Positions 33,849-46,465 of a stretch of DNA of 64,000 bases are shown here, in pieces (position 1 is the first letter of the stretch; each line of letters begins with the position of its first letter). The translations under genes were made by a program, and so were the position numbers. The notes under the pieces are model-generated. The model ran no database searches. It was given only the letters and a program-made list of their open reading frames with translations, and was not told where the DNA came from. The stretch is taken from NCBI RefSeq assembly GCF_028769735.1, contig NC_088173.1, positions 13,449,038-13,513,037 of the forward strand, read 5' to 3'. The stretch comes from Zonotrichia leucophrys gambelii. Taxonomy: Eukaryota > Chordata > Aves > Passeriformes > Passerellidae.

Positions 33849-33907
33849 CTTATAACCCGCGGCCTCTCGCGATAGGAGGAGGCGCCCCCCCGGGCGGCGG
33901 CCATTGG
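33849..33907 (-). promoter_or_regulatory. SLC25A4: SLC25A4 core promoter: TATA-like box and CCAAT box
   Basis: Read on the - strand, CCAATGG lies at 33907-33901 and TTATAAG at 33855-33849, about 46 bp apart, with GC-box-like GGGCGG elements around them. Transcription would start near 33825, giving a 5' UTR of about 75 nt before the ATG at 33751. Mammalian ANT1 is also known to have a TATA-type promoter. The start site itself is inferred. Confidence 0.7.
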
Positions 33908-34044
33908 CTGCGGCCCGCCGGGCCCGCCCCGCCATGCTCCCCCGAGCGGCGGCTGCGAGGGACGCGGGGCCCGGGACGTTTAAAGGGCAAATTAAAGTTA
34001 TCTGGTGCCTGCTGGGGAACGCGGTGTCAGAGCATGTGCCCGCT

Positions 34045-34056
34045 GTATTTATAGCT
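34045..34056 (-). promoter_or_regulatory. Upstream TATAAATA element (TATA-like or near-MEF2 site)
   Basis: On the - strand the sequence reads GCTATAAATACAGC, about 300 bp upstream of the SLC25A4 ATG. It differs by one base from a MEF2 consensus and also fits a strong TATA box. For a muscle gene, a MEF2-type or alternative-promoter role is possible but unproven. Confidence 0.35.
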
Positions 34057-34080
34057 CCCGGGAGGCACCGGAGGAGAGAT

Positions 34081-36632
34081 GGGGAGCTGGCAGGAGCGCT
34101 TCAGGCCGTGTTAACCGGTCCATGCAGGCGAGAGGCAGCGCTGAGGGCTGAAAGCCTGCCCAGAGCGGTCTGGGAGTGCTTTAAGCCTTGCCCTCATGAG
34201 CCTGGATTCCCTCAGAGAGGGGCGCCATGGGTTCGTGCCCAACAGCAGAGCTGCCCGGGGATGCACTGCCCGCCTGGAAGGCGGTGCTGTGTTCACAGGC
34301 ATCAGCGAGCAGGACTGGGCTGCGCCTCTCTCGAGTCACGGCCAGAGAGCCGCTTCGTGCTGTACGCACTGTGTGGAACTCGCCGGCAGCGAGGTCTGTA
34401 AATACCCCGGCATGCTCCGGGCCTCGGCCGTCCCGAGGAGGAGACCGCGTGCCTTTGTGCATTACACCCTCTTCTCACCCCTGCAAGGTCAGACCCCCGC
34501 AAGACCCACGGGCAATCCCCTTTTCTGAGACGAAGGGAGGAGACTGGAAAGCACAGGCCTGGGCAGGCTGAAGTTGCTTGACTGGCACCAAGAGTGAAAG
34601 AAGATAAAGGCTGTAGTGAAGATCTGCCTTTATGCAGCATCTGGTTCTTAGAAAAATGTCTGGGTCTCAACTGAAGATGAAATGACTCCCCCATTAGTTT
34701 CTCATCCTTATCTGTTTCTCATCTGTTCTTTCTGGCTGACCCCCATAAGAAAACAGGAGCTTATGATTAATTGTTGAATAACTTAATTGTATGTAAAAGG
34801 CAATGCAGGAAGGTATAGATGCATACCAAGGAGTTTGCCCTACAGAGCTAATCAAACAGAAAAATATTATACCAAGGAACTCCTAAGAGTTTTTTTTTAA
34901 TTTGGTAATATAGTATCAGTAATGAAGATAGAATTCATCTTAATGTAGATGCTAAAACCTTGGCTGTTCCACAAAAAGACATTCTTTACAGGGCAGTGCA
35001 TCTCTTCTCACCAGTGTGTTTGTTAGCATGAGTCAATGGGATGGTACATTTGATCCCCTGTCTCTCTTGCCCTCTGGTGCTCTTAGGTCTGCTGTCTCTT
35101 CTCACGAGCCTCAAGTGTGAGAAGTGGATGCCAGCTGTGATTTCCAGAAGCACCCTTTGTACCTTGGCCCCCTGAGAAAATGGAGCCTTTCCCCAGATTC
35201 TAAGAAAGGGGAAGAGAGCTCCCCCGCCCCCAAAAGAGATATTCTCCCAGGCAAAGACCAAAAGCAGGTGCATAGGGGAAGCATAGAGGGTCCCTAGAAT
35301 TAGGCTGAGTGGAAGGGAGTTTTATTTAATATATGTGGCTGCCTGCTACCTTTGACCTTTCCTTTTTTTCCCTCATACTTCACTCACCATGTCTGGTGTC
35401 TCCTCTTTTCACAGGAAAGCAAACACCCCTTTAACATTTCGAGGCTTCTGCTGCTGGTCGTGCACAGACCCCTGAGACAGCGATGCCCACAGCTGCTGCC
35501 TGACTGCCCAGACTGATAAGGTCTCCCCAGGGTGTGCACTCAGGTGTCACAGGGTATGGTGAGTGGGAGATGGGAGTGGTGGTGGGATGCTGCTAGGGAG
35601 GAAAGGCAGTGGGGGGTCTGAAGTAAGCCTGGAGTGGGGGTCTAGCCTGAAAGGATTGTTTGCCAGTCCCTTCCCCACCATCTTTGATTTAGATTGGTGG
35701 GGGGTTGTAATTGTTTTTTAGGTTATTTAAATTGTTGGGGCTTTTAAAATGACATTTTAATATAGTCTTTATCATAAAAATTCTAGTTAGTTTTTGAAGT
35801 TATTGTTAGGTATCATCATCCCATCCACAGAGATCGTTTCATCTGATGTTTCTGTAGCAGTAGTATTGTTTACCCATAACTGCCAGTATTTAAAGAAAGG
35901 ACTGCATAACTAGTGAGTTGCTGCTTTTTCTGCTTCTGCTCTCCCTTCTCTGAGCCCACATATCTATTTCCAGGAGAGATTTTGCTTCCAAACAGTTTTG
36001 ACAAAAGCAGGGCTGGCCCAGGACATGTGTTGGCTACTTTGAGAGTTATTCTTAATTAGTTTGCTTTTTGCTCCAAATGCCTGATTTGGGTCTTTCCTGT
36101 GTTTGATGATGAGGGGCAGTTTGCTACTCAGTGTAGAAGTTCAAACATATCCTGTAAGGAATTTACTGCTAACTCTACCTTGAGCATAAGCATTTCCAGA
36201 ACTAACTGGAAATGTCATTTAAAAAAGCTAAAGAACCTTTGGTTTTCATACAGTTAGTTGGTGTTTATTATTCAATATTCTGATACTTTCCTAGAGAAAT
36301 GGTTAAAACAGTTCTGAAAATGTAATCTCTCTGAATTATTGAAAGCAATCTTTCAAGCTTCATCTTCCTTAGATCTTTTGCAGCTTTGGATGGATTATTT
36401 TTTTCTAGGCTGAGTTTGTGGGTGCTCTGCGTTGCTGGCATAGCATAAAGACTGGATTTTGTTCTTAACAATTTTGAGCTAAAAATAACCTAGATCTACA
36501 TTTTTGAGAGAGATTAGTGACTGACTGCATTGTGCTTTGGTGTGTGAATAGCCAGCTTGAAACACTGCTTTTCCAAAGTAGAGATCAACTTTTCCAAAGT
36601 AGTGCATACCCTTGTTTACTTACAAATGCAAG
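34081..36632. other. Region upstream of SLC25A4, no gene recognised
   Basis: GC content falls from moderately high (34.1-34.6 kb) to ordinary. Several overlapping open frames at 34100-34700 occur on both strands and reflect base composition only. No exon with conserved protein content was found. Confidence 0.6.
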
Positions 36633-36777
36633 ACACTGGAAACCTTAGCACTGAGGCTAGGCCAGACACAAAATCAAAAAGCTTTTCATCGAAAGTCAGC
36701 AGTCCGAGCCTGATGGCAGACACAAGGGGGAGCACAAGGAGTCACTCAGAACATCCTGACCCCCAGCCTAGACAGAG
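36633..36777 (+). CDS. Candidate orphan exon, serine/basic-rich (unassigned)
   Basis: A possible acceptor (ATGCAAG, AG at 36631-36632) and donor (CAGAG|GTGAAT) bound an open segment reading DTGNLSTEARPDTKSKSFSS and then a polar tail with MADTRGSTRSHSEHPDPQ. The composition (Ser, Lys, Asp, Pro, few hydrophobics) is like a disordered linker and unlike translated intron noise. It ends in phase 2, the phase in which the EF-hand exon at 57055 begins, so the two could belong to one gene. I do not recognise the protein; a chance open frame is quite possible. Confidence 0.25.
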
Positions 36778-39700
36778 GTGAATAGACAGTGTATTGGGAA
36801 GATGCCAAGAAGAGATATGTTGGGTTTTTTCAGGAACGATTTGTGGAGCTGTGGTAAGTTCTCATTTTTAAGATTGATGCATATTTGAAGTCAGAAAGAG
36901 AAGAATAAGAGAGCCAGAAGAGAGCTAATTGAGGATAAGAGTTGAAGAGAAATAATGAGGTTGGTGATGACAAAGATGATCAAGAAGGACAAAGTAGTGT
37001 GAGCTTTGAGTTTGTTTTGGGCAGGTGTTAGTGAGGGTTATTTTAGCTGGGTGTTACCTGTCTGAGGAGCTTATACTGAGCTGGAGAGAGGGAAGATTGG
37101 ACAGTAAGTGTAAGCAGCACATTGAGAAGTGTTAGTGCTGGAAACAGCAATAAGAGTCAACATAAGGTGTGTTTGTTTATTAGAGCATGTCTGTAGTGTG
37201 AGGATGAGGAGTTGGAGGAGGGTCAACATCTTGGAAGGAAACTGAGGAAGTGGATAAAAATTAATATGAAATAGACCAGGAGTTCTGTTGTAATGGGACA
37301 AGCATGGGACATAGAAGTAGGAGGGAAAAATTACCCAACCTGTGACACAAGGAATAAACTTGTAGGAAGTGAGCATATTAATATTTCCTTTGGCAAGGAT
37401 TTGTGCAGAAGATATTCAGGAAGAGAGCACTTGAAAAGTGCTTAATTTAACTTGGAAAAGTAGGAAGAAAATTTATAAGGATGGCACAGTCTTTACTCTG
37501 AATTAATTTCACTTCTCTATAGGACTGTACAGTAAACACTTGGTATGCTGTAGACGCAATAACAGTCTTGCTAAGATTCAGAATTCCAGAGGATTTTCCT
37601 GATAGGTCTCAACATACCTTGATAACAAAAATCATCTTTAATGTCACAGTTGTGCATTACAGTGAATAATTAATGGATTATACATGCTGTCATAACCATT
37701 TACAGTACTCTAGAATATCTATTAATTGTTTGATTATTAATGCAGTCATGACATAAACATAATAGTACACATTACAGATTTTGGTAAACTCATAAAATAC
37801 AGGTATTGTGGACAGTTTGCAAGCCATGTATATAAGCAAATTAATTACTTGTTAGACTCCATAATAGTTAATTTACTATTTACTTGCTCTTCTTTGGTAA
37901 ATATATTTTGATATAAAGCATAACTCATTATCCTCAGACTGCATTTTGGAAGAAAAGACAAAGAAAAGTGAAGGACTTTCTCAAGGTCATTTTGTCAGTG
38001 TGTCCTAGAGCAAGGCATGAATAGAGTTTTCCAAGTTTTGCCAGATCTCTTTTGCACATGTCATTATATTAAAAGTCAGGATTGTATTTGTTCCAGTAAT
38101 ACCATTAAAACTTATTCAAAATAAGCATAAAGCAAAATTTGAAAGCATCCTTTGCAGCTGAAAACAATGTTGTACTTTTGCTTTTGGTGTAGATCTCTGC
38201 AGAAAATAATTTCTTTAGTAATTTCCAAACATATTTCATTACATGATGGAATGTATATCCCTTCTTGGAATCCGTGACTTTCAGGTTTTGTGCTTCCAGG
38301 AAAAAAATGCATGCTGAAAGGATCTCTGATGTTTGTATATTCATTATTCTTTTTAAATTATAGTTTAAACTGATTTTGCATGGAAGAAATGACATCTGGA
38401 GAATGTTGTGTTCTGCGCAAAAACTGTGACCTTCGGGGCAAGGTTTGCATCTCAAGAGAAGTGTATACTTCCAGGGTCTTAATTGTTATGTTTGATGGAT
38501 ACTTGAAGCTTCATTTTCCTACTTGCTTGCTTGAAATATTCTGTTTGCTATCATTTTTTTTTTGAGATAGAAGTTGTGCTAAGAGATAATTAGCATTGTG
38601 CTTTGCTTTTCTACACGTTCCAGTTCATTGCCAGGGATATGCTTGTCATGGTGTTCACCAGATCTCTGGGAAGGTGTGACAGCTGCCAACAGTATCAGCA
38701 ACGCCTGGGCAGCTGTGTGATCACAGCAAAGCCAAGCTATGGCTGAAGCCCTCTGTATTTTCCATAAGACACAATTTTCTCTTGCTGCTACTGAGTAACA
38801 CATCTTAGCAGTAACATTTCAAATGTGTTTTATGTCCTGATCAGGAAATCAGGTTCTTCACCAAGTTCTCCTGGTTACCTGGTGGGGTTTTTTAAAATGT
38901 TTGTTTCCACACTGGAGAAATGCTGGGTGGTGTGAATGCAGAATTCAGATGCACCTGCTCAAGTTCCATGACCTAGAAATAGGTCTGGTTTGTTTTCTGA
39001 GCTTGGCAAAACAAAGCCATTAAAATGTGAAAGTATAAATATAGACTTTTCTGACCTGAAGTTTACAACATGCCCTTCTTCAGGAAAATCTTCTGGGTTG
39101 GAAGAATGTCTGGTGTGACACCCAGCCCTCTTTGCGTAGCGCAACATTCTTTACATCACTGGTGCAATCCCCTGTGTGATGACTCTTGTGTTCAGCTTTC
39201 CATAGCTCTAGTGACTCTTGCATAGTTTACAACTGCCTGCCTCTTCTTAGAGTTGTAGGGACTTGGTCTTTCTTCTTAGGTCCACATAAACCAGTAATTA
39301 GCATTTTCAATCATTCATACAACATTGGTGCAAGTCAGAGTATATGGGGAAATCTCAGGTAGCATTTTAAGTAGAGTTTTATTTTCTATTTTGTTCAAGT
39401 TTATTCTTCTAAATATTGTCTTAGTATAAATCTTAATGGGATAATGAAAGTCTTTGCTCTATTCAATTCAAGTTGGTCTTAGCTCTTTTAAATACATCTT
39501 TTTATCATCCTTCATGTTGCAGTTTTTTTGGAGTATCTAAAATTATTTAAGTTGATCTTATGTTTGTTTGTTAATCTTCTGTTTTCTATTTTCTAAGTTG
39601 TTTCTGTGTGTGATTTTACTGTTCTAGGTATTTTTAAAAGCATTGTTTCAGGCAGACAGATTTGAATTGTTAAATTATTTAAGTGATTTACTTGTTTTCC

Positions 39701-42700
39701 ATCTGCTATTTCTGAAATACATCTGGTTATAATACAATAATTTTCTTTTTAATAAAAGTGTAAATATTGTTAGCCTTGCTCAATTGTTGCCTCTTTGTTT
39801 TCAGATATTTTGTAGAGTTTCTCATGCTGTGATTTTACTCTAGATTAGTCTTTCTTCTGTGAAAAAGTTCATAATAGTTCATAATTTTCTTGCTCACAGT
39901 AATTTTATTTTTGTATGTTGTAGGAAAAACTGAAATGATTTCTGACAATAGAATGTATTTAATGGAATCACAGCTTTTCACACAATCTGATAACTGCACT
40001 GCAATAGCAAAACAAGGTAATAATTTTATAATACAGAAACAACTTCATGCATTAAATGTAGATGTAATTTTTACACATACTTGCAATAGCTATTAGCACA
40101 ATAGTTTTAATAGAATTTCAAGCTTATTTTCAAGTAAGTGAGAAATAAATTGTATTACCCAGTGAATGAATCATCAAGTTTTTCTCACCCTACCCTGGCT
40201 GAATAGACCACTATTACATTGCTGTTATAATTCAAATTGTATTGATTACAATGCCAGAAATGTATTTTCAATAAATTGGAATATTAATCTTTCTATATTT
40301 TGCAAGAAAATGGCAAATTAAGGTCAGTTCCATGCCACACATTATTAAAATGCATGAAGAAAAAAAAGGTGTGCTGAAAAGCCAGAATCACAGCAAGTGG
40401 GATGCTGATATTGAAGACGACAACTGCCCTGCTAAAGAGTGAGAAAACTGAGTGAGAAAGTCTTTAGGTGCCAGAGTTTCTGGGTTTTGTGGCATAAAAA
40501 CTCATGTCCTTTCATGGGATATTTCAGTGCTTCAGAACTCACTGTGGAAAAAAATCTACTTTGAGTCCCAGGTCCAAAAATTCCTTTGAATTTGAATTTT
40601 TCCACTTGAGCAGATATACAGGATATGAAAGGGAACAAATTATGGGGACAAAAGCAGAAGTCAGTAAACAATTAGATTATGTGGTATATTATCTCAGCTT
40701 GATTAAAAAAAAAACATCTGTATTTCATTCATTCCTGGAGGATGACTGCCAGTTTCTGATTCACTGGGAATTCAGTTTAATACTTTCTTATAAATCTGAA
40801 GAAATAAATGAAGATACTGTATTAACATACATTCTTAAATGTTGCTGTATTATTTCAAATTGGTATATATGTATGTACAGTTATAAGTAGGTATGAATTA
40901 ATATATGCTGTGAAATTGGCTTGCAGTTCAACACTGTAAAAGGAATTGTCCTATTGCTCCATTTAATTTCTTTTCCTTTGTAGTGATATACAGTAATGGA
41001 AGAAGTTGAGATTGAGCTATTTTCTATTTTCCAGACAGCTATAAAGGGATAGAAGACAGGGGGTGTTCTGAGTATATATAGTGAGGAAAACTGAGAAGTT
41101 AGGAACAATGGTGCAGACATGAAACAGTCTTGAAATAGCCACGGATAAATTATCTGGACCTTATCAGTTACTTCGAGGATCACAGGGATGGGGGGTCCCC
41201 CAGAAGATGTGTGAGTCTGCTGCATGTTTGTGATTTGCCTTTCAGATGTTACAGGTTGTAGGTTGGCACCCTTTGTTTCTGCATAGAGCTAGACCAGTGA
41301 CTCGGGTCAGAAGAAACAGTTGAGGTAAAATAGATCTTTATGCAATTTAAAATACCTGTCTGGCTTCTATACATTTTCATCAGTGCCATGCTTCATTTTT
41401 TGAGGTGTTCTTGAAGTTGCAGGCTTTCTTGTTCACTGCTATAATCCACAGACAGAAAGAGCTAACACAAAATGAGTGAAAAATCGTGAGACAGTAGTGT
41501 TGCAGGAACTCAGCAGCTTATTCTGTACTTTTGTACCTCCTGCTCTGCCCCTCACCTCTGCAAAATACGATTAAAAAACCCAAAGCACCGTAAGCAGAGC
41601 ACTTCTGCTGCCCTTATTCCTCCACTTCTGAAACATCCTCAGTTTGAGAGGAGAAGAAAGCCCATTGATGTAGTTTTGGGAAAGCTATCCTGAAGCCGTG
41701 CACTTTCTCCTACTGGGCACAGCTCAGCAGGGGAGGCTGTTCTCAGTTCTGAGCAGCAGGGATGTGGATGGGAGGAGGTTGATTACAGCAAGGGATGAGA
41801 AGCATGCATTTACATAGTCTCCTTTTCCCTGCCACCTCTCCACTCTCCAGCAAGCACGGGTTTATTTTAGCATTGGCATTCTGAAGCAGGATTAATTTTC
41901 CCCTGAATAGGTCAGGCTGGAGCAGAGCCAGGAAACATGGCCTTTCATAGCTGGGGTGACTCAGGAAGGCAGAGATACCTACTAAGTAGACAGGGCCTAT
42001 AACTGCTGGGCCAATGCCCAGTGCAGGAGAAGTATCCTGGAATAACCTTTCTGATAAACAGCAGAAAAGTCCGTATGGAGCCTTTTTCCAGGGCTGATGC
42101 CAGGCTGAACCAGGCTGTGGTGCTGCCCTCTGCTGTTTGCAATCGGGGAGAAAAGTGAGTCAGTGCTGAAACCCCGCAAATCCGAAACAATGTGTAGCTA
42201 GGAAAGCCGTAGCCGGTGAACAAGCGCTCGCATTGCAGGCAGTGCTTCAGTCGGCTGAAATGTGCCCTTGTATCTTCACTGGCAGTTCCGTTCCGAGTAA
42301 CAGAACATGGCTAATTGTTTTCTTACCAGTTTTATTTCTGGTAGGGCCCTTATGTCCCTGCAAAGCACCTTGTGACAGAAATCATGCTTTTTGACATGCT
42401 TGTTTGTGTTTCAGTGTGCAGGGGAGATGCAGAATAAGAAACTTCTATCAGTAATTCAGATATTAAAAACTTTGCTATACTTATTATTATGTAGAATTAT
42501 TAAATTCCCTACTTACACATATTTGATACAAAGTTGTAGAAAGCTACAGCCATCTGGTCTAAATATGTGACACCTGGAGGTGTCTAGGACCTTTTTACCA
42601 TAGCTAATCCATCAGGCAGCATGGAAGCAAAATGGAAGTAATGAAATATGTTATCAGAACTAGAGGAAATTGCCATTAAGGGGTATTTCCTGGCCCTGAT

Positions 42701-45700
42701 GCAATACACTCCTGATAGACTTGGAGCCTATGTAGCCCTGAACACTTGCACATTGCAGATGTCCCAGCAGCTGTAAGAGCTGTTTTTAGGGTTCTGCTCT
42801 GGAACATAACAGCTGGGATGATTGCATGGCCCTAATGAAGTAAATGAGCTTGTGGTGTATGATTCCAGAAACTCACTACTTTGCTTCACAAAGGAGGTGT
42901 TAACGTTAAGTTTTGATCCCATCTTAATGCTTGTATCTTTAAATGTGATATGCATGTTTCACCTCTTGATACTGATTTTAAAACACCTTCAATTTCTTTG
43001 TTACAAATATCCCATCCCGACTTTGTGGGATTTTGACTTAGCTATCAATGTGCCTGTGGCTCCCTTTCAAAGGAAAGAAACTTTTCATTTTACGACTAAT
43101 AAAAAAATCTATAAAACTGAAAAAAATGCAGAACTGATCAGAACCTTGTGACTCAGCTAGTGTTGTACAGTGATAAATAAAAGCAACTGTAGTCATTTAT
43201 CCTGTCGGCAGCTCAATAAATTGTTATACAATGTGCAGAGGCTTGTGATGACCTGTTTATGCAGGCAGTTAATGAATAATAAAATAAATAAAAGCTTCTT
43301 TCAAAATAGGTGAGTTAATTAATGATTTTTAGAGGTGTGATTTCACTTTGGGAAGTGGCTGTAACAGTAGAGTGGTGAGGCTGTTTATTGGCATTCCCTG
43401 CCTTCAGCAGTGAATACTTTTAATTCTGTTAGAGCAAACATTTTCTAACATTCAAGCCTGCAACCTCAAACTGAACTTTAAAGGTGAGGACTTTTCTGCT
43501 GTGTTGTAAACCATATTGAGGCCATACCTCTGGGCCTGTCTGGGGGAAGACAGAGAACCAGTATAACCAGGATGTTTAACCTTCCACTTGGTTTACTCTT
43601 CATTTTTGCAATCATTTGGCTTCATTTCCCAGGCTCCCAACAGCAGAAGAGCAAGACTCTACCATTGTTTGCCTGAGATGCTGATTTGTGCAAGCAGTAT
43701 TCAGAGCTCAGCCAAGTTGGCAGCAGGACCTTGTTGAGTAGAAGTGATCATGTTGCTTTCTACAGAGCCCAGGTGTTTGATTGGTTGGTGTTTGATTCCA
43801 TCACATTAGCATTTACAGCAGAAAACAATTCTAATGGAAGATAAAAAACAGATCAGTTTTACTTGTAGTCTCGGAACTTGAGGATATGGCTTGAAAAAAG
43901 TGGGAACAGGTAAAATCTGATTGTGTCTTTTCTTTCATAGATTTCACAAGGAAATGGGAGATGAGACAATCAGTCCACCACCTGGTGTGACTGCAATTGA
44001 AGCAAAGTTGGCGAATTTGGTTCGGCCTGATTTTATTTCACTCTTGTCCACATTTATTTCATTTAATTTGTAACCCCTTTGTGGGTGTAAACTGCTGAAG
44101 TTGCAGAAGTTCAAGAAGTCTGTGAAATTTGAAACACAGAAAAATTACCTGTGATAGAAGAGAGGGATCCACAATTTGATGCTACTATATGAGCGCCTTC
44201 TGAGATGTGTCAAGAAATCAAGCATTAAATTTGTGTGTCCTTCATTTTGTAGTTAGTGAGTTGACATGTCGATAAAAGCTCTGTGAATATCTGCACTGGA
44301 GCAGGTGAATTCCAGCCTGCACCAGTCCTGCAGTGAAAGATTTGCTGAGAATTTGTGGGCTCCATTGCTTGGAAAGTGGCAGCATCGCTAAGTTCATTTC
44401 AGGAAGGGACATTTGCAGAGACTTGCAAAGACCATCATCCTTCTTTTATTAGGTGGCTTTTATGGTTCCCAGGTATTTGGATACCAGGGTGGATTGTTCT
44501 TTTTTTTTGTTTGTTTCTTGTTACTTTCAGTGGCTGCGCAGAGCCTCTTCCAGCAGAGTGCTCACAGTCCCTTACAGAGGCAGACTAACCACAAGCAGTG
44601 ACAAATGGAGAAATCCTCAGTCTTTACTCAGGCTTTTTTTTTTTTTTAATGCTTCTCACCTTGTGTATTTCTCAGTGCTTTGTTCTGGAGGAGTACTGGC
44701 CACAGAGGATCAGTTCAGAAATAATTTTGTCATTTTATATATGTCAGCAAAGTGTCCTAAATAATTCCCTACTGTACTCAGTTGGTTGTTTGAGATGTCT
44801 GATATGTTGTTTATATAATGCAGTATTTTTGTAAACTCCATTAAGTCCTGTGCTGTTTCTGAACAGTGTAGGCTGAACTTGTATGCCAGGAGAGGGAAGG
44901 GAGAAAATTTTCACTTACCATGTAGGGTGGGTAACTTTCTTGAAATGGAATTGGACTCTTTCTCCAAGTGGAAGGTGGACTCTGGTTAAAGTAGTTAAAT
45001 CTTCTCACTAACCTAGACCTCATTTGTTTTCAATGTGTATGAATGTATGCTTTCTTAGTATTGTTTTGTCCTTTTTAGATTTTTTCAGGAATAACTGACA
45101 AAAAGAGAAAGGTGAATCATGAGCAGAAATTTCAGAAAGCACTTGAACACTGCTGAGAATGATTTTCTTTATCCAAAACCATCTCTCTGTGGGGACATAG
45201 AATTTTAACTTCCTAGGAGTGTTTCCTTCAGCACCCTTTTTCATAGTGCCTACAGCTCAATGCATTCAGGCCATTTATGTTTCTGTATAAGGGAAACTAT
45301 GTTAAGTAACTGGATTATTTAAGGGGCAGGGAAATAATGTTTTTTCAGTCAATTTTTCATTTTCAAGCCATAGATGAACAATCCTCTGCTATCTTGCCAC
45401 CCTCAGTGTGCCCAACATACTGACAACCTGAAGACTAAAAGCCTGAAAATATTTCATTATTCTTAGTTCAGTCATGCTGGAGATTCTTGTCCTTTGTTCA
45501 GGATGATGCCATAGCTGTAACTTCAAATATCCTGTATGTTTAAGGGGAATATTGCATTACCATGTTTTATTTGTGCTTCATTCTGAGTTCAGAGAGCAGT
45601 TTCTGCCATCTGTCTCTAAGAGGGAGCTCTCAACACTGCAGGAATGAGTTTGACAGCTCCTCATTATGCTTGGATTGCAGTCTGTCTGAACGTGTGGAGA

Positions 45701-46465
45701 CATCAGCTTCATGGTGGTTATTAGTCACCAGTTGATATTGCTTCAGCACAAATTTTCTTCTTTTTCAGCTGACTTTCCCATCAGTTGCATTTTTTTCAGA
45801 TATGGAAGGTGTTATTGCTGCCAGTGTTTTCACAGCAACAGATAGCTTTACATCACGATCCTCTTAATCCTTTCAGCTGGAAGTCCAGCTGCACCCATCT
45901 TCCTGTTTTTGTAGCCTGGTATGCCTGCAGATGGCTCACACTGAGTGTCTGAGATTCTTTAGGCATGTCACCCATTTCACTAGTGGACACTTCTGGGTGT
46001 TGTCCTGAGCAGAGTGGAGTCACTTTGAGTTGAAAGTAACAGATGATTGGAAGAGGTGCACTTCCTGCTACCACAGATATAACTGAAGTCTCTTCAAGAC
46101 TGCGGGATGTGAAGCTGTCCTGTCAAACAGCTTAGAAACTGGTGTTCACAGAGAGCTTTCTTCTGGGTTCACCTCTGGAAATAGATTTCTTTTTTTTTGC
46201 AATGCTTATTCCAGGCTGGGAACAGGAGGCTCTGCTGCACCTCCTACAGTCCACTTTCAACAAGGAAATAACAGCTGTCTTGGTTGTCATCAGTAGCTAT
46301 AATTCTTCATTGCTTCCTTCTACCTCACTTTTCCTTTGGGTATATTTGAAGACCTGCTTGCCTTGCAGGTGCCTTTTCAGTACGCTGGTGCATTATCAGT
46401 AGAGCAGGCAGTGGACTGTCTGAAATGTCTGTCTGGTGTCTGCTGTGATAACCTGCTGGGATGGA
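36778..46465. other. Intergenic or intronic stretch, 9.7 kb
   Basis: No recognised gene. An AT-rich block at about 37640-37920 is dense in TAAT/ATTA homeodomain-type cores, and another at 43150-43330 has similar character. A modest CpG-containing patch lies at 42130-42300. One segment (39924-40016) is bounded by AG and GT and open in one frame but has no recognisable protein content. Confidence 0.55.

Noticed and set aside
39924..40016. 93-nt segment bounded by AG and GT, open in one frame (GKTEMISDN...)
   Set aside because: The phase does not fit either other candidate exon (36633 or 57055) directly, and the peptide is unrecognised; too weak to annotate as an exon.
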